Made by a program: the position numbers and the translations under genes. The notes under the pieces were generated by a model, which did no database searches, was not told where the DNA came from, and was given only the letters and a program-made list of their open reading frames with translations. Shown in pieces: positions 27,705-39,191 of a stretch of DNA of 64,000 nucleotides. Source of the stretch: Marinobacterium profundum (GTDB taxonomy: Bacteria > Pseudomonadota > Gammaproteobacteria > Pseudomonadales > Balneatricaceae); the NCBI RefSeq assembly GCF_001528745.1, contig NZ_BCNS01000060.1:1-64000 (forward strand), in the 5' to 3' direction. Positions within the stretch are counted from its first letter, which is position 1; the number at the start of each line of letters is the position of its first letter.

Positions 27705-28298
27705 ATGGCAGAGCGTACCGCCACGGTCACCCGCAATACACTGGAGACGAAAATCACCGTCTCAGTCAATCTCGACGGCAGTGGCAAACTGAATGCTGAT
27801 ACCGGGGTTCCGTTCCTCGAACACATGCTCGACCAGATCGCCCGTCACGGCCTGCTGGATCTGGATATTCACTGTGTCGGTGACATCCATATCGATGACC
27901 ATCACACCGTCGAAGATATAGGTATCACCCTGGGTCAGGCGGTCGCCAAGGCCGTGGGCGACAAGAAGGGCATCATGCGCTATGGCCACGCCTATGTGCC
28001 GCTGGATGAAGCCCTGTCCCGTGTGACTATCGATTTCTCCGGCCGCCCCGGTCTGCACATGGACGTTGAGTTCACCCGCGCCTCCATTGGCCGACTCGAC
28101 ACCCAGCTGTTCTGGGAGTTCTTCCAGGGTTTCGTCAACCATGCCGGTGTCACCCTGCATATCGACAACCTGAAAGGCTTTAACGCCCACCACCAGGCTG
28201 AGACCATCTTCAAGGCCTTCGGCCGCGCGGTACGCTTTGCGCTGCAGATCGACCCACGTGCCGCCAATACGGTGCCCTCGACCAAGGGAAGCCTGTAA
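27705..28298 (+). CDS. hisB: Imidazoleglycerol-phosphate dehydratase HisB
   Basis: The product has 197 residues, the monofunctional form without a phosphatase domain. The two metal-binding motifs [12 protein letters not shown] and [14 protein letters not shown] are intact. It catalyses the sixth step of histidine synthesis. GGAG precedes the ATG by 7-10 nt. hisH starts on the next base after its stop. Confidence 0.97.
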   Translation: MAERTATVTRNTLETKITVSVNLDGSGKLNADTGVPFLEHMLDQIARHGLLDLDIHCVGDIHIDDHHTVEDIGITLGQAVAKAVGDKKGIMRYGHAYVPLDEALSRVTIDFSGRPGLHMDVEFTRASIGRLDTQLFWEFFQGFVNHAGVTLHIDNLKGFNAHHQAETIFKAFGRAVRFALQIDPRAANTVPSTKGSL

Positions 28299-28946
28299 AT
28301 GTCGAGTATTGCTGTTATCGATTACGGCATGGGTAACTTGCACTCCGTCGCCAAGGCGCTGGAGTTTGTACAGCCGGGTGTTGAGGTGCGGGTCACCGCC
28401 GATCCCGAGCTGATACGCAGCGCAGATCGGGTACTCTTGCCGGGCGTGGGCGCCATCCGTGACTGCATGGCGGAAATTCGCCGCCTGGGCGTCGACAGCG
28501 AAGTGGCCGAAGCCATTGCCTCCGGCAAGCCGTTTCTGGGCATCTGCGTCGGCTATCAGGCCCTAATGCAGCACTCGGAAGAAAATGGTGGCGTCGACTG
28601 CCTCGGCCAGTTCGATGGCCAGGTGCGTTTTTTCGGCGACAGCCTGAAAGACAGCGCCGGTGAAAAGCTCAAGGTGCCGCACATGGGCTGGAACTGCGTC
28701 GAGCAGACCGGCGACCATCCGCTCTGGGCCGAAATCGACAACGGCAGCCGTTTCTACTTCGTGCACAGCTACCATGTGCAGCTGGGCCAGCGCGATCAGG
28801 TTGCCGCCACCTGCGAATACGGCACGGCCTTTGATGTCGCCCTGCAGCACAAGAACGTGTTCGCCACCCAGTTTCACCCGGAGAAGAGCCAGAAAGCCGG
28901 GCTGCAGCTGCTGAAGAATTTCCTGAACTGGGACGGCAGCCTGTAG
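28299..28946 (+). CDS. hisH: Imidazole glycerol phosphate synthase glutaminase subunit HisH
   Basis: The product has 215 residues. This class I glutaminase has the nucleophile Cys in GICVGYQ and the His/Glu pair in TQFHPEKS. It supplies ammonia to HisF. It directly abuts hisB. Confidence 0.97.
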   Translation: MSSIAVIDYGMGNLHSVAKALEFVQPGVEVRVTADPELIRSADRVLLPGVGAIRDCMAEIRRLGVDSEVAEAIASGKPFLGICVGYQALMQHSEENGGVDCLGQFDGQVRFFGDSLKDSAGEKLKVPHMGWNCVEQTGDHPLWAEIDNGSRFYFVHSYHVQLGQRDQVAATCEYGTAFDVALQHKNVFATQFHPEKSQKAGLQLLKNFLNWDGSL

Positions 28947-29022
28947 CCCACCCATTCTGAACGGCGGTGACGGCCAATGACACAGAGGCTGCCACCGGCA
29001 TCAAACGATCAGCGAGACCATT

Positions 29023-29760
29023 ATGCTTATTATCCCTGCGATTGATCTGAAAGACGGTAAATGCGTGCGCCTGCGTCAGGGCCGGATGGACGACTCCACC
29101 GTATTCTCCGACAACCCGGTAGAAATGGCGGCCAAATGGGTCGACGCCGGTTGCCGCAGGCTGCACCTGGTTGACCTGAACGGCGCTTTCGCCGGCACGC
29201 CGGTCAATGGCGAAATCGTTAGCGCCATCGCCAAGGCCTACCCGGACCTGCCGATCCAGATCGGCGGCGGCATTCGCAGCGCCGAAACCATCGAAGCCTA
29301 CCTGGCGGCCGGCGTCGATTACGTCATCATCGGCACCAAGGCGGTGAAGGAGCCCGATTTCGTCACTGAAATGTGCAAGCGTTTCCCGGGCCACATTATC
29401 GTTGGCATCGACGCCCAGGACGGCTACGTGGCCACCGATGGCTGGGCCGAGATATCCAGCGTCAAGGCGATCGATCTGGCCAAGCGTTTTCGTGACGACG
29501 GTGTGTCGTCCATCGTTTACACCGATATCAGCCGTGACGGCATGATGCAGGGCGTCAACGTCGAAGCCACGGCGGAACTGGCCCGTGAATGCGGTATTCC
29601 GATTATCGCCTCCGGCGGCGTCACCGATATCAACGATATCCATGCACTGGCCGCTGTGGCGGATCAGGGCATTCTGGGAGCCATCACCGGACGCGCCATT
29701 TACGAAGGCACGCTGGACGTCGCCCAGGCCCAGCAGCTCTGCGACCAACTCGGCAACTGA
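29023..29760 (+). CDS. hisA: Phosphoribosylformimino-5-aminoimidazole carboxamide ribotide isomerase HisA
   Basis: The product has 245 residues forming a TIM barrel with the starting Asp in [14 protein letters not shown] and the second catalytic Asp in [12 protein letters not shown]. The phosphate grips IGGGIRS and ASGGVTD are present. It catalyses the Amadori rearrangement just before the HisHF step. A 76-nt gap separates it from hisH. Confidence 0.97.
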   Translation: MLIIPAIDLKDGKCVRLRQGRMDDSTVFSDNPVEMAAKWVDAGCRRLHLVDLNGAFAGTPVNGEIVSAIAKAYPDLPIQIGGGIRSAETIEAYLAAGVDYVIIGTKAVKEPDFVTEMCKRFPGHIIVGIDAQDGYVATDGWAEISSVKAIDLAKRFRDDGVSSIVYTDISRDGMMQGVNVEATAELARECGIPIIASGGVTDINDIHALAAVADQGILGAITGRAIYEGTLDVAQAQQLCDQLGN

Positions 29761-29773
29761 AGGAAGTACCGCC

Positions 29774-30547
29774 ATGGCATTGGCCAAACGTATCATTCCC
29801 TGTCTCGATGTCGAGCACGGCCGTGTCGTCAAGGGCGTGCAGTTCCTTGATATCCGCGACGCCGGTGATCCGGTCGAGATTGCCCGCAAGTACGACGAGC
29901 AGGGCGCCGACGAGATCACCTTTCTCGATATTACGGCCAGCCACGAAGGCCGTGACACTATGGTGCACACGGTCGAGAAAATGGCCTCCCAGGTGTTTAT
30001 CCCTCTCACCGTCGGTGGCGGTATTCGTACCTGTGACGATATCCGCCGCATGCTCAATGCCGGCGCCGACAAGGTCTCCATCAACACCGCGGCGGTGTTC
30101 AACCCCGAGTTCGTGCGCGAAGCCGCACAGCGCTTTGGCTCGCAGTGCATAGTGGTCGCCATCGATGCCAAGAAGGTTTCGCTGCAGGGCGAGGTAGATC
30201 GCTGGGAAATTTTTACCCACGGCGGACGCAAGCCCACCGGGCTTGATGCGGTAGAGTGGTCACGCAAGATGGTGGAGTTTGGCGCCGGAGAAATCCTGCT
30301 GACCTCGATGGATCGCGACGGCACCAAGAACGGCTTTGACCTGGGTGTGACCCGCGCCATTTCTGAAGCGGTGCATGTGCCTGTTATCGCCTCCGGTGGC
30401 GTTGGCAACCTGGATCACCTGGTGGCCGGCTGCGTTGAAGGCAAGGCCGATGCGGTGCTGGCGGCATCCATTTTCCACTTCAACGAATACAGCATTCCCC
30501 AGGCCAAGGCCTATATGCGCGAGCGCGGTATCGAAGTACGCCTCTGA
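29774..30547 (+). CDS. hisF: Imidazole glycerol phosphate synthase cyclase subunit HisF
   Basis: The product has 257 residues forming a TIM barrel with the catalytic Asp in [15 protein letters not shown] and the second in [11 protein letters not shown]. It makes imidazole glycerol phosphate and AICAR with HisH. The ATG at 29774 follows an AAGGAAG site and sits 13 nt after hisA. Longer frames upstream run through hisA and are shadows. Confidence 0.97.
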   Translation: MALAKRIIPCLDVEHGRVVKGVQFLDIRDAGDPVEIARKYDEQGADEITFLDITASHEGRDTMVHTVEKMASQVFIPLTVGGGIRTCDDIRRMLNAGADKVSINTAAVFNPEFVREAAQRFGSQCIVVAIDAKKVSLQGEVDRWEIFTHGGRKPTGLDAVEWSRKMVEFGAGEILLTSMDRDGTKNGFDLGVTRAISEAVHVPVIASGGVGNLDHLVAGCVEGKADAVLAASIFHFNEYSIPQAKAYMRERGIEVRL

Positions 30548-30560
30548 CACCGCTCTTCCT

Positions 30561-30588
30561 GCGAGTGACACCGCCCGGTGTCGCTCGC
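30561..30588 (+). terminator. Hairpin after hisF
   Basis: GCGAGTGACACC and GGTGTCGCTCGC pair with one T-G mismatch across a short loop. Only CTTTC follows, so termination may be weak or factor-dependent. A GCTTACG heptamer tract (30595-30615) comes next. Confidence 0.55.
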
Positions 30589-30620
30589 CTTTCAGCTTAC
30601 GGCTTACGGCTTACAGCCTC

Positions 30621-32765
30621 CTAGCCGACCTCGACCTCTCCCAGCCGCTCCAGCAGTTGCTCCAGCGCCATCGGGCGACCCAGCAGATAACCCTGGGCAT
30701 GGGTGGCCTTCATTTCCCGCAGGACCTGTAACTGATATTCCGTTTCCACGCCTTCGGCGATGGACTGAATGCCCAGTGATTTGGACAGCGCCAGTATCGC
30801 CTCCACCACCGGACAGTAATTGCCAGGTACCTGGTTATTGATAAAGCTGCGATCAACTTTGAGACCGTCGATCGGCAGAGTAGTCAGATAGCTCAGGGAC
30901 GAGTAGCCGGTACCGAAATCATCAATCAGCACACGCAGACCCGCGTGCTGCCAGTGTCGCAGCGTTTCGGCACACTTCTCGACATTGCGCATCATGGTGG
31001 TTTCGGTAATTTCGATACGCAGATTGCGCGGGGGCACCTTCTCACGCAACAGTATTTCAAGAATGCCGTCACGCAGCCGATCGGACTGCAGCGCCACCCC
31101 GGATACGTTCAGCGACAGTTTGAAGTCCGCCATCTGCGGCAGAATGTGCCTGTGCAGCGCCCTGCAGCTGCGCTCCATTACCCAGAGTGTCAGGGCTTCA
31201 ATGCGATCAGAATCTTCGACGATGGGGATAAAGCGCCCGGGCGGCACCAAGCCGTGCTCAGGATGATTCCAGCGAATCAGCGCTTCCGCGCCACTGATTT
31301 GATTAGTCTGCAGGTCGTAAATAGGCTGAAATTCGAGAAACAGCTGCGATTCGCTGATCGCTTCGTCAATTCCCTGCAAGACCATTAGATGATCCTGCAG
31401 CTGTGTTGTCATGTCCTGGCGAAAGAAACAGTACTGGTGTCGCCCGGCGTGCTTGGCGGCATACATGGCAATATCTGCGTGGCGCATCATGTCCTGGGCC
31501 GTTTTACCATCGTCAGGGTAGAGGGTAACGCCAATACTGGCCGACACACTGAAGCGCTCCCCACCAAAGCTGACAGGCTCAGCAAAGAGATCGCTGACAC
31601 GCTGGGCCAGGGTATCGGTGCAGGCGCTGTCACACAGCGGAAATACCAGGGTGAACTCATCCCCGCCCAAACGCGCGATCAGCGGTTTGGCACCACTGAC
31701 CACCCCATCCAGTGAGGCATCAACCACCAGTTGCTGCAAGCGTGCCGCCACCACCTTGAGTACCTGATCACCAACATCGTGACCGGCACCATCATTGACC
31801 TGTTTGAAATGATCCAGGTCTATAAACATCATCGCCAGGGATTCACCCCGCTCCTCGCAGTCCAGCAGCATGCTTTCGAGCTCCTGCTGCAGCAGGCGTC
31901 TATTGGCCAGTCCGGTCAGGGGGTCGTGGAACGCCAGGCGCGACACTTCGGCGTGACTGCTCTGCACCCGCAGGCGCATCTGCTCCAGAGCATCGGCCAG
32001 CTCACCGACTTCATCTTCACGTTCCAGATTGAAGCGGACACGGTCATCATGGGCACGAAACTCCCGACTGCGTGCCGCCAGCTCCTTCAGCGGCCGCGTC
32101 AGGCAGCGACCCACCGCCACCGATAGCGACAGCGTAAACAGCACCAGCAGGACAAAACCAATCAGCAGTATCAGCTTCACCTCCTGCCGCAGACCTCCCA
32201 GCGTCTTGGTCAACTGCTGGGAAGCCTTGTCGATATCAGTCTGGGCTGCGCTGTAGGACATAGAGAAACGCACTGCACCCTGAATGGCAGAGCCTGATTT
32301 GATAGGGTAAACCACATGCAGATACTGCCCCAGCGGGCGCGCACCGGGCTTGAAATGATTCCCCAGCCCGGCAGGCACACGAGCTCCCAGGGGCTCGCCA
32401 TAGGACAGCAAGTCAGTGGTACCATCGTGGAGAATGCGCCTGTCCATATCGTAGACATAGATGTAGCCGATTTCGGCACGGTCCATAAGCTGCGACAGTA
32501 TGCCCTGAATTTCGCTGAAGTCCTGCAGGTACAGGGGATCCGACAGACCATTGGCCAGTGTCTCGCCAAGCAGCAGGGCATCGCGGCTGACCTGACGCAC
32601 GATACTGGCCTCGATCGCGTCCTGCCCGACGCTACTGACGCGGTTGTAGACCCCTTGCAGAACATAGAGTGAAAACACCAGCAGTGCACTGCTGGCGCCA
32701 AAGGTGATCAGCATCAAAATGGCGCCGTAGCGGGTAGCGATGGAGCGGCGCAGCAGGCCTACCAC
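30621..32765 (-). CDS. Membrane GGDEF-EAL enzyme with HAMP (c-di-GMP turnover)
   Basis: The product has 714 residues. There are two membrane segments (near 13-35 and 197-220) around a periplasmic sensor, then HAMP, a GGDEF domain (ARLGGDEFTLVF intact) and an EAL domain (GAEALIRW, DDFGTGYSSLSYL, KVDRSFI intact). No RxxD inhibitory site is seen just before GGDEF. Both catalytic motifs are complete, so the net direction, synthesis or breakdown of c-di-GMP, cannot be told. The GTG start overlaps the end of the binding-protein gene by 7 nt, so the two are coupled and may form one sensory unit. Confidence 0.92.
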   Translation of the reverse strand: MVGLLRRSIATRYGAILMLITFGASSALLVFSLYVLQGVYNRVSSVGQDAIEASIVRQVSRDALLLGETLANGLSDPLYLQDFSEIQGILSQLMDRAEIGYIYVYDMDRRILHDGTTDLLSYGEPLGARVPAGLGNHFKPGARPLGQYLHVVYPIKSGSAIQGAVRFSMSYSAAQTDIDKASQQLTKTLGGLRQEVKLILLIGFVLLVLFTLSLSVAVGRCLTRPLKELAARSREFRAHDDRVRFNLEREDEVGELADALEQMRLRVQSSHAEVSRLAFHDPLTGLANRRLLQQELESMLLDCEERGESLAMMFIDLDHFKQVNDGAGHDVGDQVLKVVAARLQQLVVDASLDGVVSGAKPLIARLGGDEFTLVFPLCDSACTDTLAQRVSDLFAEPVSFGGERFSVSASIGVTLYPDDGKTAQDMMRHADIAMYAAKHAGRHQYCFFRQDMTTQLQDHLMVLQGIDEAISESQLFLEFQPIYDLQTNQISGAEALIRWNHPEHGLVPPGRFIPIVEDSDRIEALTLWVMERSCRALHRHILPQMADFKLSLNVSGVALQSDRLRDGILEILLREKVPPRNLRIEITETTMMRNVEKCAETLRHWQHAGLRVLIDDFGTGYSSLSYLTTLPIDGLKVDRSFINNQVPGNYCPVVEAILALSKSLGIQSIAEGVETEYQLQVLREMKATHAQGYLLGRPMALEQLLERLGEVEVG

Positions 32766-33637
32766 GCGCGACTACTTTGATAGATGTCATTCAGCAATTG
32801 CATATCATCCGGCAGTATCGGCTCAAAGCCGGTCGTGTGTTCGTAACGCGCCAGCACATCGGGGGCGCTTTCTGGCGTCATGCGCTGTAACAGATATTGC
32901 AACGCAGTCATAAGTTCGGGCTCCAGTGTGGCGGATACCAGCTCCAGTGCCCGCGGGTAGGAAGCTGAGCGAAAAATGATGCGTAATTCATCTCGCAGCG
33001 CCGCCGGCACCCGGGCCGGGTTTTCCCAGTCATTGTTATTCAGCGCACCGGCAACAATGAGCGACTTGTGTACCCAGTGTGCGTTGTTGCGCTCGTTACG
33101 ACTGAAAATATAGTTGACGCGCCCAGGTACTGGCGACTGATGCATATCCAGCATCGGACTCAGCGCCATCCCCTGATTTTCCAGCAACTGCCGGGGCAGA
33201 TAATAACTGCTGAAGGAGTCGGCGTGCTCAAAGGTAATAGTCCGGCCCACCAGGTCAGCAAGACTGTACACCGGTGAGTCCGCCCGGGTGTAGATAATCG
33301 CCTGATAGTCCCGCTGACCGTTTTTCCACTTGCGCAACAACAGCCGGGCACCCGCCTCGTGCACCAAACGAGCTGCGGTATAAGGGGTTTCGCTGACCCA
33401 ATCTACTTCGCCTCGGCGCATCGCCGCCGCCAGATCGGCGGCCTGCGGATAGAGCCGCACCTCGGCAGAGGTGATACCCAGGGGAGCCAGCTGCAGGGCG
33501 GCGTACTCCGCCATCGGGCGCAGTTGTTCGTAGTCCTTGCCAGGTTTTTCACTCACCTGCCCGAGCACCAGCACTCGGGCTTCGGCCCCGGAGCACAGTG
33601 CCAGCCCCAGCAGTAAGGGTATCAGTCGTGACAGCAT
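32759..33637 (-). CDS. PhnD-like periplasmic phosphate/phosphonate-type binding protein
   Basis: The product has 292 residues with a signal peptide (LIPLLLGLALCSGAEA). The family pattern includes GEVDWVSETPYTAARL and the PVYSLADLVGRTITFEHADSFSSYYLP segment typical of PhnD-like proteins. No transporter genes are adjacent. The overlap with the GGDEF-EAL gene suggests a sensor role. The ligand need not be a phosphonate. Confidence 0.87.
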   Translation of the reverse strand: MLSRLIPLLLGLALCSGAEARVLVLGQVSEKPGKDYEQLRPMAEYAALQLAPLGITSAEVRLYPQAADLAAAMRRGEVDWVSETPYTAARLVHEAGARLLLRKWKNGQRDYQAIIYTRADSPVYSLADLVGRTITFEHADSFSSYYLPRQLLENQGMALSPMLDMHQSPVPGRVNYIFSRNERNNAHWVHKSLIVAGALNNNDWENPARVPAALRDELRIIFRSASYPRALELVSATLEPELMTALQYLLQRMTPESAPDVLARYEHTTGFEPILPDDMQLLNDIYQSSRAW

Positions 33638-34956
<1,319 letters not shown>

Positions 34957-35008
34957 AAGGGCCGGCGCACACCCGGGCACAGGCCTGCGACTATCAGGAG
35001 CACAGGGA

Positions 35009-37219
35009 ATGAATACTCAGATCGCAGAAACGACCGCTGAAGCCAGCATAGCACCGGTGGTCATTGAGCAGGCCGAGATTGAAGCCGCAGAGGCGGCTCA
35101 GGCCCTGCTGGAGAGCCGCGAGAGCCTGCCCATAACGGAACCGGTGGAACAGACACCGCTGGATCTAAAGGCACCAGAGCTTTACATCAATCAGGAACTC
35201 AGCCATCTGCAGTTCAACGTGCGGGTCCTCGAGCAGTCGCTGGATCCCAGTTATCCACTGCTTGAACGGCTGATGTTCCTGCTGATTTTTTCCAGCAACC
35301 TGGACGAATTCTTCGAAATTCGCGTCGCCGAGCAGCTGCGCCAGCTCAAATATGGCCGTGAAGCCGTTGGACCCGATGCCATGCATCCGCAGAAGATGCT
35401 CGAGCGCATCAGCGAAATCTGCGACATCAACGTCACCCGCCAGTACAAGATTCTCAACGAGACCATATTCCCGGAAATGGCCCAGCAGGGCATTCGTTTC
35501 GTGCGCCGCGGCGACTGGAGCGACGAACAGCGCGCCTGGGTAAAGGACTGGTTCGAACAGAATGTGGTGCCGGTTATCAGCCCCATCGGGCTTGATCCCT
35601 CGCATCCGTTCCCGCGCCTGGTTAACAAGAGCCTGAATTTTATCGTCCAGCTCGATGGCAAGGATGCCTTCGGCCGCGAAACTGGCCTGGCCATTATCCC
35701 GGCACCGCGCTCACTGCCGCGCCTGGTGCGCCTGCCCGACGAACTCTGCGAGGGCGGTGACAACCTGATCTTCCTGTCGTCTATGATCCACGAATTCGCC
35801 GAAGACCTCTTCCCCGGCATGAAGGTCGAGGGCTGCTATCAGTTCCGCATTACCCGCAACGCTGATTTGACCTTCGATTTCGAGGAAATCGAAGACCTGG
35901 CCCGCACCCTCAAGGGTGAACTGCACTCGCGCAAATATGGCGACGCGGTGCGGCTGGAAATCGACAACCGCACACCGGACAGGTACATCCACTTCCTGCA
36001 GCAGGAATTCACCATCAGCGACAGCCAGGTGTACCGTGTCGATGGCCCGGTGAACCTGACCCGCCTGATGGCGGTGCGCGACATGGTGGAACGCGCCGAT
36101 CTGCGCTGGAAGCCGTTTTCACCCGGCATTCCGAACAAGCTCAAGGACGAGAAGACGGTCTTTGAAAGCCTGACCGCGAGTGAACAGCTGCTGTTGCACC
36201 CCTGGCAGTCGTTCTCGCCGGTAGTCGACCTGCTGCGCCAGGCCGCCAAGGACCCCAAGGTGCTGGCCATCAAGCAAACGCTGTACCGTACCGGCGTCAA
36301 GTCCGACATCGTCAATGCCCTGGTGGAGGCTGCGCGCAACGGCAAGGAAGTCACAGTGGTGATCGAGCTGCGCGCCCGCTTTGACGAGGAGAGCAACCTC
36401 AACCTGGCCAGCCGTCTGCAGGAAGCCGGCTGCCTGGTGGTGTACGGCGTGGTGGGCTACAAGTGCCACGCCAAGCTGATGCTGATTGTGCGCCAGGAAG
36501 GCACCCGACTGGTGCGCTATTGCCACCTGGGGACCGGCAACTACCACTCCGGCACCGCACGGCTCTATACCGACTACAGCTTTATGACCGCCGATCAGGA
36601 AATGTGCGAAGACGTGCACAAGGTGTTCCAGCAACTCACCGGCATGGGCAAGATCCAGCGCCTGAAAAAGCTCTATAACGCGCCCTTTACCCTGCACGCA
36701 AAAATGCTTGAACTCATCCAGCGTGAAATCAAGCATGCCCGCGCCGGCAAACCTGCGCGCATTATCGTCAAGGTCAATGGTCTTACCGAACCCAAGCTGA
36801 TCCGGGGCCTGTACGAGGCTTCCCAGGCCGGCGTGCAAGTCGATCTGGTCATACGCGGCAGCTGCCGCCTGCGCCCCGGTATCGAGGGTATTTCGGACAA
36901 TATCCGGGTGATATCGATTGTCGGCCGCTTCCTTGAACATACCAGGGTGTACTACTTCGAGAACGCCGATCACAAACCCGAGGTGTTCTGCGCCAGCGCC
37001 GACTGGATGGAACGCAACATGCTGCACCGGGTTGAAACCGGCTTCCAACTGTCCGGCAAGCATGCCGAGCGCATCAAGCGTGAGCTCGACTACTATCTGC
37101 GCGACAACACCCATAGCTGGGTGCTGGCGTCTGATGGCAGCTATACCCTGCGCCAACCCGCCGAAGATGAAGAAGCCTTTAGCGCCCAGCAGCAGTTGCT
37201 CAACGATTACGCTAGCTAG
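35009..37219 (+). CDS. ppk1: Polyphosphate kinase Ppk1
   Basis: The product has 736 residues. It reversibly builds polyphosphate from ATP. The phosphorylated His487 (GYKCHAKLMLI) and second active-site His644 (RFLEHTRVYYFEN) match E. coli His435 and His592. An N-terminal extension of about 50 residues rich in Ala and Glu precedes the conserved LYINQELSHLQFN start. The ATG at 35009 follows CAGGAGCACAGGG. The frame opens earlier inside hemB but that part is not family-like. The pairing with hemB also occurs in Pseudomonas, although the orientation there may differ. Confidence 0.96.
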   Translation: MNTQIAETTAEASIAPVVIEQAEIEAAEAAQALLESRESLPITEPVEQTPLDLKAPELYINQELSHLQFNVRVLEQSLDPSYPLLERLMFLLIFSSNLDEFFEIRVAEQLRQLKYGREAVGPDAMHPQKMLERISEICDINVTRQYKILNETIFPEMAQQGIRFVRRGDWSDEQRAWVKDWFEQNVVPVISPIGLDPSHPFPRLVNKSLNFIVQLDGKDAFGRETGLAIIPAPRSLPRLVRLPDELCEGGDNLIFLSSMIHEFAEDLFPGMKVEGCYQFRITRNADLTFDFEEIEDLARTLKGELHSRKYGDAVRLEIDNRTPDRYIHFLQQEFTISDSQVYRVDGPVNLTRLMAVRDMVERADLRWKPFSPGIPNKLKDEKTVFESLTASEQLLLHPWQSFSPVVDLLRQAAKDPKVLAIKQTLYRTGVKSDIVNALVEAARNGKEVTVVIELRARFDEESNLNLASRLQEAGCLVVYGVVGYKCHAKLMLIVRQEGTRLVRYCHLGTGNYHSGTARLYTDYSFMTADQEMCEDVHKVFQQLTGMGKIQRLKKLYNAPFTLHAKMLELIQREIKHARAGKPARIIVKVNGLTEPKLIRGLYEASQAGVQVDLVIRGSCRLRPGIEGISDNIRVISIVGRFLEHTRVYYFENADHKPEVFCASADWMERNMLHRVETGFQLSGKHAERIKRELDYYLRDNTHSWVLASDGSYTLRQPAEDEEAFSAQQQLLNDYAS

Positions 37220-37532
37220 GCATCAGCCAGCACCCACCTGTGCGGCCCTGAATCCCAGGTCCGCTCCCCGTCGCAGTGCCAATTCGGCGCCGCGGCTTCC
37301 CTCCAGCGGCCGCCGCCGTTACACTTCCTGTTCAAGCCGTCAGCTCCTTCCCGACGCTGCCGGTGGCAATAATTTGCCTTTTGCCAATTTTTGCGGACAA
37401 TAGCGGCCTTTTCCCGGCCGCAACACGCCGGGCAACAGGAAGATGTGGCGCCAACAGACACATCACCGGGGTGGTCACGCAGAGATCCTGCCTGAACCCG
37501 CCTTAATTTCAGGCGATAACGGAATCTACAAG
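37220..37532. other. Gap between ppk1 and the amino-acid ABC operon
   Basis: No gene or repeat is seen. The area near 37370-37420 is rich in TTGCC/AATTTTTGC and may hold the ABC operon promoter, but no -35/-10 pair is good enough to call. Confidence 0.35.
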
Positions 37533-38309
37533 ATGCCCCAAGCTCAAACTGCACTTGAACTGGTCGACCTACACAAGTCCTATGGCGACCTGGCAGTCTT
37601 AAAGGGAATCTCTCTCAAGGCCAATGATGGCGATGTAATTTCGATTCTGGGCTCCAGTGGCTCCGGCAAGAGCACCCTGCTGCGCTGCATTAACCTGCTG
37701 GAAAGACCCAATGCCGGACGTATTCTCGTCGCCGGCGAAGAATTGGTACTCAAGCCCGCCAAAGACGGTTACCTCGACGCCGCCAGCCGACCACAGTTGG
37801 AATCCATGCGCTCGCGCATCGGTTTTGTGTTCCAGAGCTTCAACCTCTGGCCCCACAAGACGATTCTGGACAACATCATCGAAGCTCCCATGCGCGTGCT
37901 GAAACAGCCCCGCGCCCAGGCCGTGGCCCGCGCCGAAGAGCTGCTGGCGCGCGTCGGCCTGGCGGACAAGCGCAATGCCTACCCCGGCAACCTGTCCGGC
38001 GGCCAGCAACAGCGCATTGCCATTGCCCGTGCCCTGGCCATGGACCCGCAGGTATTGCTGTTTGATGAGCCCACCTCAGCACTGGATCCGGAACTGGTCA
38101 ACGAAGTACTCAGCGTAATGCACTCACTGGCGGACGAAGGCAGGACCATGCTGATCGTTACCCACGAGATGCGCTTCGCACGCGAAGTCTCGAGCCAGGT
38201 TGTATTCCTGCACCAGGGACAGATCGAAGAAATAGGCTCACCGGAACAGGTGTTCGATAATCCCAAATCCGAACGGGTACGGGATTTTATGTCGAGCCAC
38301 CTGTCCTGA
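37533..38309 (+). CDS. Basic/polar amino-acid ABC transporter ATP-binding protein (HisP type)
   Basis: The product has 258 residues with Walker A LGSSGSGKST, signature LSGGQQQR and Walker B VLLFDEPTSALD. It carries the HisP/ArgT-type insertion after RPNAGRILVAGEEL (KDGYLDAASRPQLESMR), which marks histidine/lysine/arginine importers. The ATG at 37533 begins the conserved region; the frame is open from 37443. It is the first gene of a four-gene operon. Confidence 0.93.
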   Translation: MPQAQTALELVDLHKSYGDLAVLKGISLKANDGDVISILGSSGSGKSTLLRCINLLERPNAGRILVAGEELVLKPAKDGYLDAASRPQLESMRSRIGFVFQSFNLWPHKTILDNIIEAPMRVLKQPRAQAVARAEELLARVGLADKRNAYPGNLSGGQQQRIAIARALAMDPQVLLFDEPTSALDPELVNEVLSVMHSLADEGRTMLIVTHEMRFAREVSSQVVFLHQGQIEEIGSPEQVFDNPKSERVRDFMSSHLS

Positions 38310-38368
38310 AACACGGGCCGACAAGCGGCCTACAATAAGAAAGCCCATCAGCAAGAGAGTCGACCTCC

Positions 38369-39124
38369 ATGAATCTGCGCAAACTCATTGTGACCCTGAG
38401 CCTCGTAGCCGGCACGGCCCTGGCCGCCAGCGCCGCCCAGGCTGAAAAGATCCGCATCGCCACCGAAGGCGCTTACGCCCCCTTCAACATGATCGACGCC
38501 AATGGCGACCTCAAGGGATTCGACGTCGATATTGCCCATGCGCTCTGCGCGCAAATGAAGGCCGATTGCGAACTGGTGGCACAGGACTGGGATGGCATTA
38601 TTCCCGGCCTGCTGACACGCAAGTACGATGCGATCGTCGCCTCCATGTCCATCACTGAAGAGCGCCTGCGAGTAGTGGACTTCACCGAACGCTACTACTC
38701 CAACGTACTGTCCTTCGCCGCGGCCAGGGACAGCGACTTCAAGACCGACAAAGACAGCCTTAAAGGCAAGGTTATAGGCGCTCAGCGTGCGACCATCGCA
38801 GGCCTCTACCTGGAGGACAACCTCGCCGACACCGTAGAAGTGAAGCTCTACGACACCCAGGATAATGCCTACCTTGACCTGGCCGCCGGCCGTCTGGATG
38901 GCCTGCTGTCCGACAAGTTCCCGGCCTACGACTGGCTGCGCAGCGAGGAAGGACAGAGCTTCGAGTTCAAGGGCGCCGATATCGACATTGACGACAAGAT
39001 CGGCATTGCCGTACGCAAGGGCGACCCGCTGAAAGATAAATTTAACGCTGCGATCAAGGCCATTGTGGACAATGGTACCTATGCGAAGATCAACGCTGAG
39101 TACTTCCCGTTCTCGATCTATTGA
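38369..39124 (+). CDS. Periplasmic amino-acid-binding protein (HisJ/ArgT-like)
   Basis: The product has 251 residues. A signal peptide ends at ASAAQAEK, and the mature start IRIATEGAYAPFNMID and DWDGIIPGLLTRKYDAIVASMSIT are SBP family 3 signatures. With the neighbouring permeases it should import a basic amino acid such as lysine, arginine, ornithine or histidine. A strong hairpin follows the gene. Confidence 0.93.
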   Translation: MNLRKLIVTLSLVAGTALAASAAQAEKIRIATEGAYAPFNMIDANGDLKGFDVDIAHALCAQMKADCELVAQDWDGIIPGLLTRKYDAIVASMSITEERLRVVDFTERYYSNVLSFAAARDSDFKTDKDSLKGKVIGAQRATIAGLYLEDNLADTVEVKLYDTQDNAYLDLAAGRLDGLLSDKFPAYDWLRSEEGQSFEFKGADIDIDDKIGIAVRKGDPLKDKFNAAIKAIVDNGTYAKINAEYFPFSIY

Positions 39125-39132
39125 TCTGCCAG

Positions 39133-39159
39133 GGTGGGGCGCTCGCTGAGCGCCCCACC
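39133..39159 (+). other. Intercistronic hairpin after the binding-protein gene
   Basis: GGTGGGGCGCTC and its exact complement flank a 3-nt loop: a 12-bp GC-rich stem with no T-run. It likely protects the binding-protein message or limits read-through into the permease genes. Confidence 0.75.
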
Positions 39160-39191
39160 TGCATCCTCTTCTGTCACAGGACACTTCACTA

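Noticed and set aside
28669-30408. A 579-codon open frame on the minus strand opposite hisH, hisA and hisF
   Set aside because: It is antisense to three clearly conserved histidine genes, and its low-complexity Ser/Arg-rich product has no family resemblance. High GC at third codon positions produces such shadows.
36119-37156. A 345-codon minus-strand frame inside ppk1
   Set aside because: Ppk1 on the plus strand is fully conserved, including both active-site histidines. The antisense product looks like a His/Gln/Ala-rich shadow.
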